From Sialis fuliginosa (Eukaryota; Arthropoda; Insecta; Megaloptera; Sialidae): a stretch of 64,000 nt of DNA. Location: NCBI GenBank assembly GCA_961205875.1, contig OY540822.1, positions 8,744,501 to 8,808,500 of the forward strand. The letters are read 5' to 3'. This document shows, piece by piece, positions 47,850-59,559 of this stretch. The translations under genes and the position numbers were made by a program. Within the stretch, counting starts at the first letter, position 1, and each line of letters starts with the position of its first letter. Below the pieces are notes generated by a model, which was given only the letters and a program-made list of their open reading frames with translations, was not told where the DNA came from and made no database searches.

Positions 47850-48335
47850 TTTGCTTCCTCGGTATATCGAAGATACGAGAAGCTGTGTGATCGTTTTTAA
47901 ATGAGACAAAAAAATTGTTCTCCGATTTCAAAATTTTAAATTGATCTTTTCGTTTCAGGTTAAGACAAACATTTTTCGTTCCGTGTCTGTCTGTCCCCTG
48001 AATCTTTGTCACACTCATCAAAATTGTGTGTAAGGAGGAGGGGTGACATCCTAAAATATTTATTTTTTCAAGATATCTCAAGAACGACACATGTTACGTG
48101 AAAATTTTATAGAATCTTTTTTGTAGAACATTCAATTTCCTATAATATAGGTCTACAACGTTTGTTGTAAAATATTCCTTTACAAAGATTTATCTCAATT
48201 TTGTTTAAAAAAAATCTTCATTTTTTTTAAATTGATATTTACTTTGACATATATGTCATTTTGACGTTTGCATAAATTTAGATATAGATTGAAATTGTCA
48301 AGAAATTAAAAATATACGAAAAAATAATCAGGTGT
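47850..48335 (+). repeat. Family A element, copy 3
   Basis: Starts cttcctcggtatatcgaaga, passes a gtgtctgtctgtcccctgaa tract and ends near aataatcaggtgtgttttaa. Same orientation as 1047-1440. The minus-strand open frame at 47845-48090 is chance. Confidence 0.65.
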
Positions 48336-48348
48336 GTTTTAAGCCATA

Positions 48349-48517
48349 AAAATTATGGTAGAAAATAAACTTTTAATACAAATAAAAAAAAATTATAATT
48401 AATCACTCGGAACAGAACCAAAAACGGAAAACCCCGGAACCAAACCGATATAAGTATATATTTTTACTCGAACCGGAACGAAAACTGAAACGAAAAAAAT
48501 AACGGTTCAAAGCCCTG
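48349..48517 (-). mobile_element. Decayed copy of the 17215-type hAT MITE
   Basis: Reverse orientation: it ends aacggttcaaagccctg and carries cgaaccggaacgaaaactga and the attataattaatcactcgg segment found in 17215-17543. The left terminus is missing; family A abuts it. Confidence 0.65.
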
Positions 48518-48880
48518 GTTTAAAAAGACTAAAATATACTAGTTAATGATACCCTTAAAAATATGATTTTAACTCGAAAGGTAAAACTATGAATGAAGAT
48601 GGTTTCAATTATTTTTAACAACATATGGTAAATTATAATTTAGTATTGCATTTGTATCTATAATCAAAGATTGTCAAATATAGTTAAAATAATTTATGAT
48701 ACTTCCAAGGACAAAAAAGCAGAAATGAATTTTCTTATCAGTTATTATCAAAAAATAATAATAATACAATAGGAGCGATATTTAAATAATATTAATATCG
48801 TTTTTAATTTGAATTTATATTTATAAAAAAAAACAATAGAAAGAATTGCAAAAACAGATTTAAGTATATTGAATATTTTA
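48518..48880. other. AT-rich spacer
   Basis: No gene or repeat recognised. Confidence 0.35.
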
Positions 48881-49075
48881 ACTTTCTTATACAGTAAGTA
48901 TAAGAAAGTAAATTTGACCTCTCCAATACCAATTTTCACTGTCTTTCTGTCTGAAGACAATGTGATTTAAAAATGATTAAACAAGGGGGAAATTTTTATT
49001 TATAAGAGAATTTTAATTGGAAACCACGGGACTTTCTTATATGTATATATATGTATATATGGTATAAGAAAGTAA
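48881..49075. repeat. Paired actttcttata/tataagaaagt palindromes
   Basis: actttcttatacagtaagta / taagaaagt (about 48886-48912) and a longer version at 49030-49074 are near-perfect palindromes. A single arm recurs at 49289 and at 14055. They are probably junctions or ends of a small palindromic element. Confidence 0.45.
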
Positions 49076-49707
49076 AAATATAATTATCAGTTACACTATC
49101 AAAAAAATATGATCAAATATACTGTCGGTATCTGGTTATAGAAATAATATAAACAAAAATATTTAAAAATTGACTAATTACACTGTCATATTTCTTTGAT
49201 CATATTTCATTGATAGTATAATAGCGCCCTTAGTCAGAAAATATATATTTTTTATATTGAAATAGATGCACGTACGCATGCAGTAAAAAGTGTAGATATC
49301 GTATAAGAAAGTTCTGTAACTGATATTTGTTTATTGATTTAACCACGTGCTATGATGACTGGCTTTGACCCTAGTCATAATATCTTATTGCAGAATTTGA
49401 CCATATTAAGTTTTGTTTTATCGTAAATCAAATTACAATCCAACCACGTGTTCAAATATGAAACGTCCGGGCATTTTGTGTATGTATACATAAATAATAT
49501 TTTATTATACTGTTTATGATCATAAAAACCACGTAACTCTATATACATAAACATATTTATCTATTAGAAACAAATATTCAGCAATTTTACAATTCTGAGA
49601 CTGACATTATTCTAAACTGCATATAATTTCTGGGCAATTCGATTTTTGTGAGAAGCAACAAATTTTTTTATTAAATATGGAGAATCATACATTCTTTAAA
49701 TAATTTT
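49076..49707. other. AT-rich spacer
   Basis: No gene is seen. An imperfect hairpin (actatcaaaaaaatatgatc against gatcatatttcattgatagt) spans 49097-49219. Confidence 0.35.
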
Positions 49708-49840
49708 TAATATATGAAAAATTTGAGGCGTCATGAATTAGTGACGTGTAAATTAGTATTTAAAATTCAAATTTTGAGGGTGGTTTTCACCCCTTCAATG
49801 CCTGTTTAGGCACGTACAAAAAATAAATGTCCCTTAGAAA
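49708..49840 (-). repeat. Family C fragment
   Basis: Reverse match to 25150-25240: aaattcaaattttgagggtg / gttttcaccccttcaatg. Confidence 0.6.
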
Positions 49841-50122
49841 GTCTGGCGAAAAAGTGTATAAATTTAAGTTGACGAACAAAAAAAAGAAAAAGGTAATTGA
49901 ATTGAAAGTAAGAACAAGTGTAAAATTTTCAAGTTATGACAAAAAAAGGTCTTCAAATTTTATTTTTGCACATTCTTGCTCCGGAGCCTCTCCGAGTCAG
50001 GGAATTTTGAATCTGTGGTCAGGGAAAAGTCAGGGAATTAAAGGATAATTAAACCAACAGTGTAAAATAATTAAAAAAACGCTGCAGTACGTAAAACATT
50101 ATAATTAATTATACTTATTATT

Positions 50123-50755
50123 ACTTCCATGTTCCGAAGGAAATGGAAGTATTGTAATACCGTCGAAAAATGGTGTCCGAGATAATGAGAGATTTTGATT
50201 GTACTAAATTCAAAACGTAAAGAAAAGTTGTTTTCCGCATGGCGGCTGTGCGTGTGTCTGGATGTAGAATTTTCTATTGTAAAAATGTACCGATTTGAAT
50301 AATTTTTTGGGAAAATGTTTGTCTCAGTGAGTACTCCAGACCTATTGATTTTGGTGCTAATCGGATTAGGGGTTTTGGAAATATTCGAAATTTTATAACT
50401 TTTATCGTCACTAATTGTGATAAAACTTGGTACATTTGCAGTTCAATTGAACCTAAGGGACATTTATTTCTCATACGTGCCTAAAAAGCTATAGAAGGGG
50501 TGAAAACCACTCTCAAAATTTAAATTTTAAATACTTATTAATACGACATTAATTCATGTTGCCTTGGAAACAAATGCTACTAAATTCAAATTGTTAAATT
50601 AATTGTTATACGAATGTGTATCATGTATTTGACATTAGGACATTAGAAAACTAATATTTATATACAAATGGCAAGCTGTAACCGTCATAAATAAATATTT
50701 TTCAAAAAATTTATATTTCAAAATTATTTAAAAAGATAGAAAGAACATGGAAGTC
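50123..50755 (+). repeat. Family C element, near-complete copy
   Basis: Starts acttccatgttccgaaggaa and ends gaacatggaagtcatatatg, so the outer dozen bases are inverse. Closely matches 24784-25425. No coding frame. Confidence 0.7.
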
Positions 50756-51107
50756 ATATATGGTTCTCCATACGGAAATTTTTTTAGTTGTAATATTATG
50801 ATGGTATGTAGTTTAGAACTGTAGCATGTTGGTACTAGTGACTAAATTTGAAATATATTGGCACAAACCCAACCGACTAAAAATACACTTTAATATATAT
50901 TTGTGCAGCACCTAGTACATTTCTTTAAAGTGTAGAATAGATGTTCAGACAAAAATTCACAATAAAACGAACAACTCTACTTGTATGTATTAATTAATTT
51001 TCCATTAACATATTTTTTGTTTGGACAGTATTTTTATTTTTTATTATTTATCAATGCTGCAAATTAATTAATAAATTAAAAACTAGGACCATTCAAATCA
51101 CTTGTTA
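50756..51107. other. AT-rich spacer
   Basis: No gene or repeat recognised. Confidence 0.35.
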
Positions 51108-51663
51108 GGGTCAACTGGGGTAAAAGTGAAACAAAATACAAATCTTTCATGTTTTTTGACAGTTAACGATACAAATTCATACTTTAATGTTTTCTACTAG
51201 ATGCGCTTATGAATAACTATTACGTCATTTGAACTGTACGATACAACACGGACTTTAAAAATGAAAAAAGTGTGTTTCATTTTTAACCTCTAATTTGGGA
51301 AAAAGTGAAACAGGCCTCTAACGGAAAATATTTCTCGTAAAATTAAAAGAAAAGCTACAAAGGCAACTTTGATTTATCTTCTTTGTGGCATATCAATGTA
51401 AAATTGTAACTTTAATTAATATCTGAGCTATACAGAAAGTTATATGCAAAGAATTAAAATTAATTTCACACGTTTTGACATCGACTAACAGGGAAATCTG
51501 TAGTTATTAGGAGATTCATATTTTCAGGTCGCTTTAACAAACCTTTAATGATGATGTCAGTTTTTATAATTCTCCTATAAACAAATTAGTTTTTTAGTTG
51601 CAAGCTTGTTTCACTTTTACCCCATTTTATTGGTGTTTCATATATTACCCCCCCCCCCCCCCC
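51108..51663. mobile_element. Family G MITE, copy 2, right end replaced by a C run
   Basis: Begins gggtcaactggggtaaaagt after TA (51106-51107) and matches 33848-34431 throughout, with indels. The right terminus is lost into about 18 C at 51648-51663. Confidence 0.8.
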
Positions 51664-53050
51664 ATGTGTTGCAGAAAAATATAAAATTCCTCGATTTTAT
51701 TTTATTTTTGCTATGAAATGACTGCCATAGCCTTGAATGACATAAATATTTTGTAGTATTATAACAACGTAAATATAGGTACCATATATATGAGCTAAAT
51801 TACGAAATTGCGGGATAAAAATAGATTTGTTTTTCACAAATATAGACTGTTTAATTATAGCGAGAAAATTCATTTCATACAGATATTAAAATCTATTTTA
51901 TTAGTTGTATATGTATGTAAAATATTTGACCTACATATATTTAAGTAATTTGGGCGCTACTTACATAAAATTTTGCTTATTTAAATGCAATTTAAAATAT
52001 GTATTGAAATTTCGCAACACCTTGTAGATTTTGAAGTTTAACGACCTCAAGTAGTAGAGTTAGTCTTTAATATACAGTTGAATAGAAAGTTAAACTAAGT
52101 TTCCACCTTGCGAGGTCTAATTAGTTCTGATTGTTTTAAGAAATAAAGGTCAAATATACATACCTATATATAATAATGTAAATATTATTGAGTTATGTAA
52201 TGACTAAACACATTTTATCTTAGTTCACAATCTAAAACAGCTTGAGTCTGAAAATAATTTCTTTCAGGAGTCTCAGTTCGCGTCCTTGAAAATGACTTGA
52301 CAAAAATTGAAAAATCTAGAATCGAATAAATTTCTTTATTTACATACATATGTTATATATTAGATTATATAATACCTATAGTTAGTTATTCGTAGATTTA
52401 TTTATAAATTTAGGCGTTAGTAAACGTCTAAATTTTCAAATCATGTGACGGGATTTATTATTTTAAAAGATAAAACCGGTTTGAACTTTTTTAATTACTT
52501 AATATTATAAAAAAACTGGATCCGGTGTTACCCGGGATATTAATTCAATTAAACATAAAGTAATTATGCCCACCCAACATGCCCACAACACACGATTTAC
52601 CGCGAATTGTGTTTTTTCCGAATTCACAAAATATATCCATTAGAATTTGAATGAAAATCAAAAATAAATAAATAAATAGGTTAGCAACAATCATAATTTC
52701 GATAATTTACCTTTCTGGGAAGTGAAATGTTTCTTTATATTTCAATTTGTTCTACAAAATATTTGAAAGAGACATGATCATAGTGACTTAAATTAATAAA
52801 ATACTGAAACCGTAAATTATAAAATTCTGTATTCCATATACCTAAATGACAGTTGAATGTTGTGACATCATGGAAACAAAACACGACTTGATAAACAAAT
52901 TTTTAGTCTTTTCATGTTAAATCTTTTCATAAAATATTAAGAGCTACGATACTGCTCAAAAAAAATTATCTAACATTTAGTGAAAACCGCATTGAAATCG
53001 GTTCAATAATTCCCGAGTCTATAAGCCTCATACAAACGAACATTCATTTA
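51664..53050. other. AT-rich spacer
   Basis: No gene is recognised. Confidence 0.35.
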
Positions 53051-53572
53051 TATAAGGTACTGGCACCAGTTATGGCCGCTATAAGAGCAAGCTTTACTGT
53101 TTTTGTGATTGATGGGCTACTTTTTTGTAATTCTCATGAACTCATATTACTAAAAAAAAAAAGTTAATCTTTGTTTAATTACCAAAGTCCGCAAATATAG
53201 TTTATTTTTTTAATTATAACCTTTCATTTAGTTTATGTTTTTTCACCAATAGTGATGGACATTTGCTAATGATTACAAAATGATAAGTACTACGACACAA
53301 AAGATATAAAAGAAAGAATCGTCAAAATTGAAACAATATAAAGCAGTTGCTATAATAATATAATAATTAATAAATAAAATGTCCACCATTTTGACACCTA
53401 TTGGCCGATTGTCATCAAATCACACTGTAAGACAGTTAAATGTATATAAATTAATATTCAGTCAGAAAAGGTAGTAATCAAATATCAACAAATATTTCTG
53501 ATTCAGTACATTTAATTTATAAAAAACCTTTACTGTGGTCATAACATTCAAGACTGGTGCCAGTACCTTATA
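53051..53572 (+). repeat. Family B TIR element, complete copy (522 bp)
   Basis: Ends tataaggtactggcaccagt and actggtgccagtaccttata are perfect inverted repeats of about 20 bp. This is the reference copy for family B. No coding frame. Confidence 0.8.
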
Positions 53573-53731
53573 TATAGAGATATGAGCATGTTCTTAGACT
53601 CATTTATAAAAAAAGGACAATATTATTCAAGAACATGTCATTTGGGATCTAACAATGAAGTAGGTACCATATGTTTTGAAATAAAGAAGTTAGACTGTAT
53701 TGTACTGTACAAATAAATGAATGAAATTTCT

Positions 53732-53763
<32 letters not shown>

Positions 53764-54022
53764 CTTTTCTTTTGGCTTTTGCTTGTTTAGCATTTCGCCA
53801 GATTCATTGTGCTTATAATTTTTTATTTTTTAATTTTTAATTTTTTTTTTTTTTTTATTTTTATTTATTTTTTTTTATTTTTTTTTATATTTTTTTTATT
53901 TTTTATTTATTACTCAGGATTATAGATGGAGAAGGAGTTTGCTGTTGGGCCTATCAACGCAGGTGTATAGAATTGAGGGCCGGTTTTTCAGGATATTAAG
54001 GTTTGGTTTCAAGCTAGGGAGT

Positions 54023-57000
54023 TTAAATTTCCATATTTATGTCCTTTAGAAACTTATAGATTTCTTCAAATATTTCTTTATTATTTGTGGCAAGAATTGT
54101 TGAGATATTGTAGGGTTTTCTTATATTGAATTCAGCTAGTTTTTTTTCTAACTGCTTGGTTTCTTTCTTGTTGTTCTCGCAGGAGAAGATAATGTGGTTT
54201 GTGTCTCCAATATATTTTCCACATGCACATTGTGGAGATTCTATACAATTTATTCTATGCAGGTGAGCTGGAAATGCTCCGTGGTTGAATTTTAGTCTAG
54301 CGATGGTTCTAACCAAACTACGTCCACAGTTGTATTTATAATACCAAGGCTTACGTGGTATAATTGGGTGTATATTTCTGTAGTGCCACCCTTTGTGAGT
54401 ATCTATTGTTGTCCATTGCAAGTTCCACTTTCGTATAAAATTTTCTTTTATAATGTGTCTGATGTCTGATTCTGTAATTGGAATATCTTTCTGCAATATG
54501 TCGTCTGATTGTTCGTTTGCAAGTTCGTCTACAATATCTCCATATATAATATCCGCATGTGCTTTTATCCAGACAAATTTCACATTTTTCCCGCTTTTTA
54601 ACAGTTCAGTTGTTTTGTTTAAGATATTATGCAGTATGTATGATTTTATGGTGTTTTTATGACGATTTTCTAATTTTATCAATACTGATTTTGCATCCGT
54701 AAATATAGTTATATTTTTCGCCTCCTTGTCTACCGCGTATTCCAAAGCTTCCACAATTGCCGCCGCTTCTGTTGAAAAAATGCTTAGATCTTTATTTAGC
54801 TTGACTATTTTTTTGTAATTTTTATTTGGTTCAAATATCGCATATTGTGTATGATCTTTGTTTTTACTACCATCTGTGAAAATCGAGATATGATCTTCTG
54901 ATGATATGATCATTTTCTCAACTATACTGTTATTTTTAAGTTTATCATCATATTTAATGTTCGTTAAAATTTTAATATCATTTAAATATGTTTCATAAGG
55001 TAGGTCAAACGTTGGGTACTGGTTAAATTTGTACATGTCTTTACATATGTTGGCGACTTCTCGATAGACCTCGACTAGAGGTGGTAGTTTCTTTTTTTGC
55101 CAGTATTTATGTCCTGTAGCGTGCTTGTTTGAAATTTCTGATAGTTTTGTTGTTAGTATACTATTATTGATCATGAAACATTTTGTTATGTACTTACTTG
55201 CAAGCTCCGCTATTCTAATTTGCAGTGGGGGTTCATTTGCTTCAACTAGAAGCGCGTTAATTGGAGTTGAATTCATCGCACCAATTGCCACTCTTATTGA
55301 TTTATACTGAATTTTCTTTAATTCTTCTAATCTTTTGTCTGTCGCAGAACCATATATACATAAACCATAATCCATATGAGAGCGTACTAAATTTCTATAT
55401 AATAAAATGGCTGTTTTTTGGTCACTTCCCCACTCTTTGTGACAAATTGCTTTTATTACATTCATTGCTTTTTCTCCTTTTGTTTTTACAAATTTTATGT
55501 GGTTTTGCCATGTTAGTTTATTGTCAATGTACATCCCTAAATATTTCACAACGTTTTTAATTGGTAGGTTATATTTTTTTGTTTTCAGCTCTTCTATTGT
55601 AGGTAATCTATGTCTCGTGAATATCATAACTGATGACTTTTCTGCCGACATTGATAGTGCATTGTTGTGCAGCCACTCGTCAAATTGTTCTATCGCTGTC
55701 GCCAAGTTTTCTTGTGCTTTGATCAATTTGTTGCTGGCGTTATAAATACAAATATCATCTGCGTATTGAATTATTTTTATATTTGGATAAAATATGTGTT
55801 TTATATCGGATGAGTATATGTTAAACAATATTGGACTAAGAATAGATCCTTGTGGTAGACCTTGAGATGTTATTTGTGGTCCAAAATATTTGTTTCTTAT
55901 TTTTATATAAGTTGTGCGGTTTTGCAGATGGTTAAGAATAGAAGAAATAAAATTGGGCGGAGTCCCCATCTGTTGTAGTTTTTGACCTAATATGTCTGGT
56001 ATTACAGAGTCATATGCACTAGTTATATCTACAAAGGCTGCTGCTAAATAACCATTGTCAGTGTTTGTTTTGTGTATATCTGTAGTTAATTCGACTAGAG
56101 CATCGGTAGTACTTTTACCTTTTCTGAAACCATATATACTGTCATTTAATAGTTCTTGATTTTCTACCCACCATTCAAATCTAAATTTCACCATCCTCTC
56201 CAGGGTCTTTGTCACACAGGATAGCAATGTTATGGGTCTATATGATGTACTGATATTAGGGTTTTTGTCAGGTTTTAGGATAGGGACTACGACTGCCGTT
56301 TTGAGATCTTCTATGAATTTATTTTCGAACCACGCTTCGTTTAAAATTGCCAACAAAATTGTTTTTGCATTTTCTGGTAGCTCACTTATCATTTTGTAAT
56401 GTATCTGATCGTATCCCGGAGCGGTATTGGATGATGTTTTTAAAGCTATCATGAATTCTCTTATGTCAAATTTTTTTAGCAGAAAGTGATTTTCTGAATT
56501 ATTTTGATGAACTGAAGGCTTGTTCATTACTGACGGAGGCGCTAATCGGTTAAGGAGATCGTCAATCCAATTTGTTTCTTTTGTCTTTTCTTTTGTTGTT
56601 TTGTATTTGTGTCTAAATCTATTAATTTCCATCCAGACTTCTTTTATTGGAGTATCTTTGCTTATTTTATTACAGAATTCTTTCCATTTTTCTCTTTTTT
56701 TGTTGTTGAACAGTTTTTTTGACTCCGCCATTACTTTTTTGAGTGCTATAAAATTTTCTTCGTTTCTTTGTTTGTTGTATTTTTTGAAAGCATGCTTCTT
56801 TTTCTGATTTATTTCATTACACTCCTCATCCCACCAATGAGCGGGAAAATGTTTAATATACTTTGGTACTTTCTTTGGTATACTCACTTCTGCTGCTGTG
56901 TTAATGACGTTTGAAAGTTGTTCATATTTCATAGTTGTATTAACATTTAATTCAACATTTTCAATTAGTCTGTCGATTGTGTATCTATACTTATCCCAGT

Positions 57001-57718
57001 CCGCCTTGTCAATCTTCCATTTTTGAGTTGGTTCTATAAATACGGTTTCCTCTAGTTGACTTCCTATAGTAAAAATAATGGGTAAGTGGTCTGATCCTAG
57101 AGGTTCATCACTTACTGACCATGACGTGCTTGCGGCTAATTCTGGGGACATAATAGTTAGATCTATGGCTGATTTTTTTTGGTTTGGGGCTGTGATTAAT
57201 GTTGGTGAGTCATCATTTAGAATAACTAGATTATTATGGTCGACTATATCTATAATAGCTCTTCCGTATGTATCTACGGATTCACATCCCCAACTAGCGT
57301 GGTGTGCATTAAAATCTCCTGCCAATATTATTGGAATATCGATATTTTGTAAATACGTATTCCATTCCCTGGTTATTATTGGGCAATTTGGCCGTCTATA
57401 TATTGATGCGACTATTATCTCATAACTGAGTGCTTCTAGTTTAACTGCACAATATTCTATAGAAGGATAAAAATTAGTAATTACTTGATATTTCAATTTT
57501 CTTTCTAATAATATCGCCACACCTCCATAGCCATCCATGCGATCGTTTCTTACAATATTATAATTACTAATATTAAAATCTCTATTGGGTACAAGCCATG
57601 TTTCTGAAATGATAGCGACGTCAATTTTGTGATGTTTTAAAAACTGTTCTAAATTAGCTTTGTTTGGAACTATAGACCTAGAATTCCACTGTAAAAATCT
57701 AATATTCTTCTTCTTCAT
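54023..57718 (-). CDS. I-clade LINE ORF2: endonuclease, reverse transcriptase, RNase H
   Basis: 1231 aa. Residues 1-220 form an exonuclease/endonuclease/phosphatase domain (ISETWL with E39, GDFN 134-137, SDH 209-211) that nicks the target. RT spans about 430-700: SYRPITLLS, AFVDITSAYD (D564), LPQG 621-624 and YADD 652-655. RNase H spans about 944-1070: D949 in FTDG, E984, D1008 in FTDAKS, H1054 and D1064. The tail has a C-x-C-x8-H-x4-C knuckle at 1164-1180. It starts at ATG 57718, inside the end of ORF1, in a different frame. No stop or missing key residue was seen, so the enzyme looks functional. Open frames on the plus strand across it are shadows. Confidence 0.95.
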   Translation of the reverse strand: MKKKNIRFLQWNSRSIVPNKANLEQFLKHHKIDVAIISETWLVPNRDFNISNYNIVRNDRMDGYGGVAILLERKLKYQVITNFYPSIEYCAVKLEALSYEIIVASIYRRPNCPIITREWNTYLQNIDIPIILAGDFNAHHASWGCESVDTYGRAIIDIVDHNNLVILNDDSPTLITAPNQKKSAIDLTIMSPELAASTSWSVSDEPLGSDHLPIIFTIGSQLEETVFIEPTQKWKIDKADWDKYRYTIDRLIENVELNVNTTMKYEQLSNVINTAAEVSIPKKVPKYIKHFPAHWWDEECNEINQKKKHAFKKYNKQRNEENFIALKKVMAESKKLFNNKKREKWKEFCNKISKDTPIKEVWMEINRFRHKYKTTKEKTKETNWIDDLLNRLAPPSVMNKPSVHQNNSENHFLLKKFDIREFMIALKTSSNTAPGYDQIHYKMISELPENAKTILLAILNEAWFENKFIEDLKTAVVVPILKPDKNPNISTSYRPITLLSCVTKTLERMVKFRFEWWVENQELLNDSIYGFRKGKSTTDALVELTTDIHKTNTDNGYLAAAFVDITSAYDSVIPDILGQKLQQMGTPPNFISSILNHLQNRTTYIKIRNKYFGPQITSQGLPQGSILSPILFNIYSSDIKHIFYPNIKIIQYADDICIYNASNKLIKAQENLATAIEQFDEWLHNNALSMSAEKSSVMIFTRHRLPTIEELKTKKYNLPIKNVVKYLGMYIDNKLTWQNHIKFVKTKGEKAMNVIKAICHKEWGSDQKTAILLYRNLVRSHMDYGLCIYGSATDKRLEELKKIQYKSIRVAIGAMNSTPINALLVEANEPPLQIRIAELASKYITKCFMINNSILTTKLSEISNKHATGHKYWQKKKLPPLVEVYREVANICKDMYKFNQYPTFDLPYETYLNDIKILTNIKYDDKLKNNSIVEKMIISSEDHISIFTDGSKNKDHTQYAIFEPNKNYKKIVKLNKDLSIFSTEAAAIVEALEYAVDKEAKNITIFTDAKSVLIKLENRHKNTIKSYILHNILNKTTELLKSGKNVKFVWIKAHADIIYGDIVDELANEQSDDILQKDIPITESDIRHIIKENFIRKWNLQWTTIDTHKGWHYRNIHPIIPRKPWYYKYNCGRSLVRTIARLKFNHGAFPAHLHRINCIESPQCACGKYIGDTNHIIFSCENNKKETKQLEKKLAEFNIRKPYNISTILATNNKEIFEEIYKFLKDINMEI

Positions 57719-59396
57719 AGTTATTTGTGGTAGTTGATAAAATTTTTGTTAAGTTTTCTTTAATTGAAATCGAAAAAGGGTCTAAATTTGAAGATTGATT
57801 TTTTAATAGATTATTTATAAACTCACATAAACTGTTAATTATTAATTCGACTGTACTGTTGTTTGCCTGTTTCGTGTATGTTGGATTATTCTGGGTAATT
57901 GGGAGAGGACTCGTTGAACTTCTAGATGGGTTGTAAAACCACTCACTCTGTATTACTTTATTAGGTTCTGTTGTGTTTCTTGATGTTTTTTTCGTTTGTA
58001 TACTGTTGCGTGTGATTTGTTTCTTGGTATACAAATTAGGACGATTTTGTGTTAGTGTGTGAGGATTCACTAATACCGATTTAGATAGATTGTCTTTTTC
58101 ACTTGGTTGATTTTTAGAAAGAGAAGGAAAACTTGCATTATGTTCTGGACTATTGAATTGTGGTACCGTTGCTGTTATGTTTGCGTATGAACCTGAGTTT
58201 TCTAGTTGTAGAGCTTGCTCAATAGTTATATTAAAGTGTGCCATGTTAGTTTTGATGCGTTTCTGCTTAACATATTCTGGGCAGGATTTATCTGTGGATA
58301 CGTGAGCACCTTTGCAATGAACACATTTTGGGTCAGAATCTGAATCACAGTTATGAATCATATGTTCTTCACTACATTTTGCACATCTTGTTTTACCCTT
58401 ACATAGTTTACTTGAGTGCCCATATCTTAAACATCTATAGCACATAATAACTGGCATGACATATGGTTCCACTGGACACATTACATTGTAAATAGATACA
58501 TATTTTGGAAGAATTTGTCCAGAGAAAGTAACAACCACAACTTGTCTGGGTATAAATTTAGCCGTACCATCAACTATTATTTTACGTTTTATACGCCGAA
58601 TTCCTACAACTTCTATATCTGAATTTATTTCTTTTAATATTTCTTCGTCCGATAGTATAGTGTCGACATGTTTTATAATACCTTGTTTAATCGTGAGGTA
58701 TTTGGGAATATAAAAATTTATATTGTTGTGTTTTGATTTGGCTAAAATATTTGCCGCGCGGCCACTTTTAAGTTCTATTTTAACTCTATTAATTCCTGCA
58801 GAGCTGGTAGTGATTATTTCTGATTTAATTTCTGGGAATTCATTACGTAATAATTTCCCGAGCGCCATGGGGTGTAACCTTCCTATATTTTTTTCAACCG
58901 ATTCCGCATGTACAATAAAAGGTCCGCTGTCTGAATTTTTAAATAATATTTCTTTTGGTGCTAACCCGTCCCTGTTTACCGATATATTATTGCTATCATT
59001 ATCGGAGTTTAAACTTGATACGGATTTATTATTATTATCTGCCGTTAATGGCATTACGCGTGGACTTGTTGTGTTCGGAACAAGTTGAGGTTGTTTGCCA
59101 GTTGTAATTGAGACATTTTGACTTATATTGAAATTATTGAAATTGTCACTGACCTTGTTTGTTGGTGTCTGTGTTTCGTTATTTTTTTTATATAGATGCA
59201 TTGTTTTTTTGTGTTTAGATCTTTTGCCGTTGTCTTTTATTGAACAATCTGTTTCGCATATGCTTGATTCAGAGTCCTGGGAAAAAATGCTGTCGTCATC
59301 GTTTAAAACGTTTAATGCTGTAGAAATTATTTCTCCAGTGTTCATCGGTACTACGGCAGGTAGCATTCCGCTACCGCCCGGAGTAAAGTCACTCAT
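57699..59396 (-). CDS. I-clade LINE ORF1: Gag-like zinc-knuckle protein
   Basis: 565 aa. The N-terminal 150 residues are polar, Asn/Ser-rich and probably disordered. About 158-310 looks like the RRM-like Gag domain (GPFIVHAES through VVVVTFSGQ). Three CCHC knuckles follow: C319-C322-H327-C332, C338-C341-H345-C350 and C358-C361-H365-C372. The C-terminus is Asn/Thr-rich and ends NNYEEEEY. By family it binds the element RNA and forms the RNP with ORF2. Start ATG 59396 follows a 146-nt 5' UTR. The ORF2 start overlaps its last 20 nt. Confidence 0.92.
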   Translation of the reverse strand: MSDFTPGGSGMLPAVVPMNTGEIISTALNVLNDDDSIFSQDSESSICETDCSIKDNGKRSKHKKTMHLYKKNNETQTPTNKVSDNFNNFNISQNVSITTGKQPQLVPNTTSPRVMPLTADNNNKSVSSLNSDNDSNNISVNRDGLAPKEILFKNSDSGPFIVHAESVEKNIGRLHPMALGKLLRNEFPEIKSEIITTSSAGINRVKIELKSGRAANILAKSKHNNINFYIPKYLTIKQGIIKHVDTILSDEEILKEINSDIEVVGIRRIKRKIIVDGTAKFIPRQVVVVTFSGQILPKYVSIYNVMCPVEPYVMPVIMCYRCLRYGHSSKLCKGKTRCAKCSEEHMIHNCDSDSDPKCVHCKGAHVSTDKSCPEYVKQKRIKTNMAHFNITIEQALQLENSGSYANITATVPQFNSPEHNASFPSLSKNQPSEKDNLSKSVLVNPHTLTQNRPNLYTKKQITRNSIQTKKTSRNTTEPNKVIQSEWFYNPSRSSTSPLPITQNNPTYTKQANNSTVELIINSLCEFINNLLKNQSSNLDPFSISIKENLTKILSTTTNNYEEEEY

Positions 59397-59559
59397 TCAC
59401 TCACACTTATAACTTAACTTTTCACTAAATAAATTAATATTTTTACCAAAAGAAATAATAATAGATAATAACTACTGAACACCCTTAATATTACTATCTT
59501 CGTTTAACAATTAGTAACCGATCAGAGTGCTAGCTGTTTATCGAATGAAATTTCTAGTT

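Larger units (their letters stand above)
53736..59542 (-). mobile_element. Full-length I-clade non-LTR retrotransposon
   Basis: The element runs on the minus strand from 59542 (5') to a poly(A) tail, seen as a T run at 53732-53763. A 17-bp duplication, gaatgaaatttctagtt, flanks it exactly (53719-53735, 59543-59559), the mark of target-primed insertion. The 5' UTR is 146 nt. ORF1 and ORF2 overlap by 20 nt. The 3' UTR (53764-54022) is strongly T-rich on the plus strand. Both ORFs are open and all catalytic residues are present, so this copy is complete and probably recent. Clade I (rather than Jockey or R1) is inferred from RNase H after RT and from the endonuclease style. Confidence 0.92.

Noticed and set aside
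53732-53900. T-rich stretch as a terminator or promoter element
   Set aside because: It is the poly(A) tail and T-rich 3' UTR of the LINE seen from the other strand.
54453-59412. Plus-strand frames of 60 to 121 codons
   Set aside because: Antisense shadows of the LINE ORF1 and ORF2.
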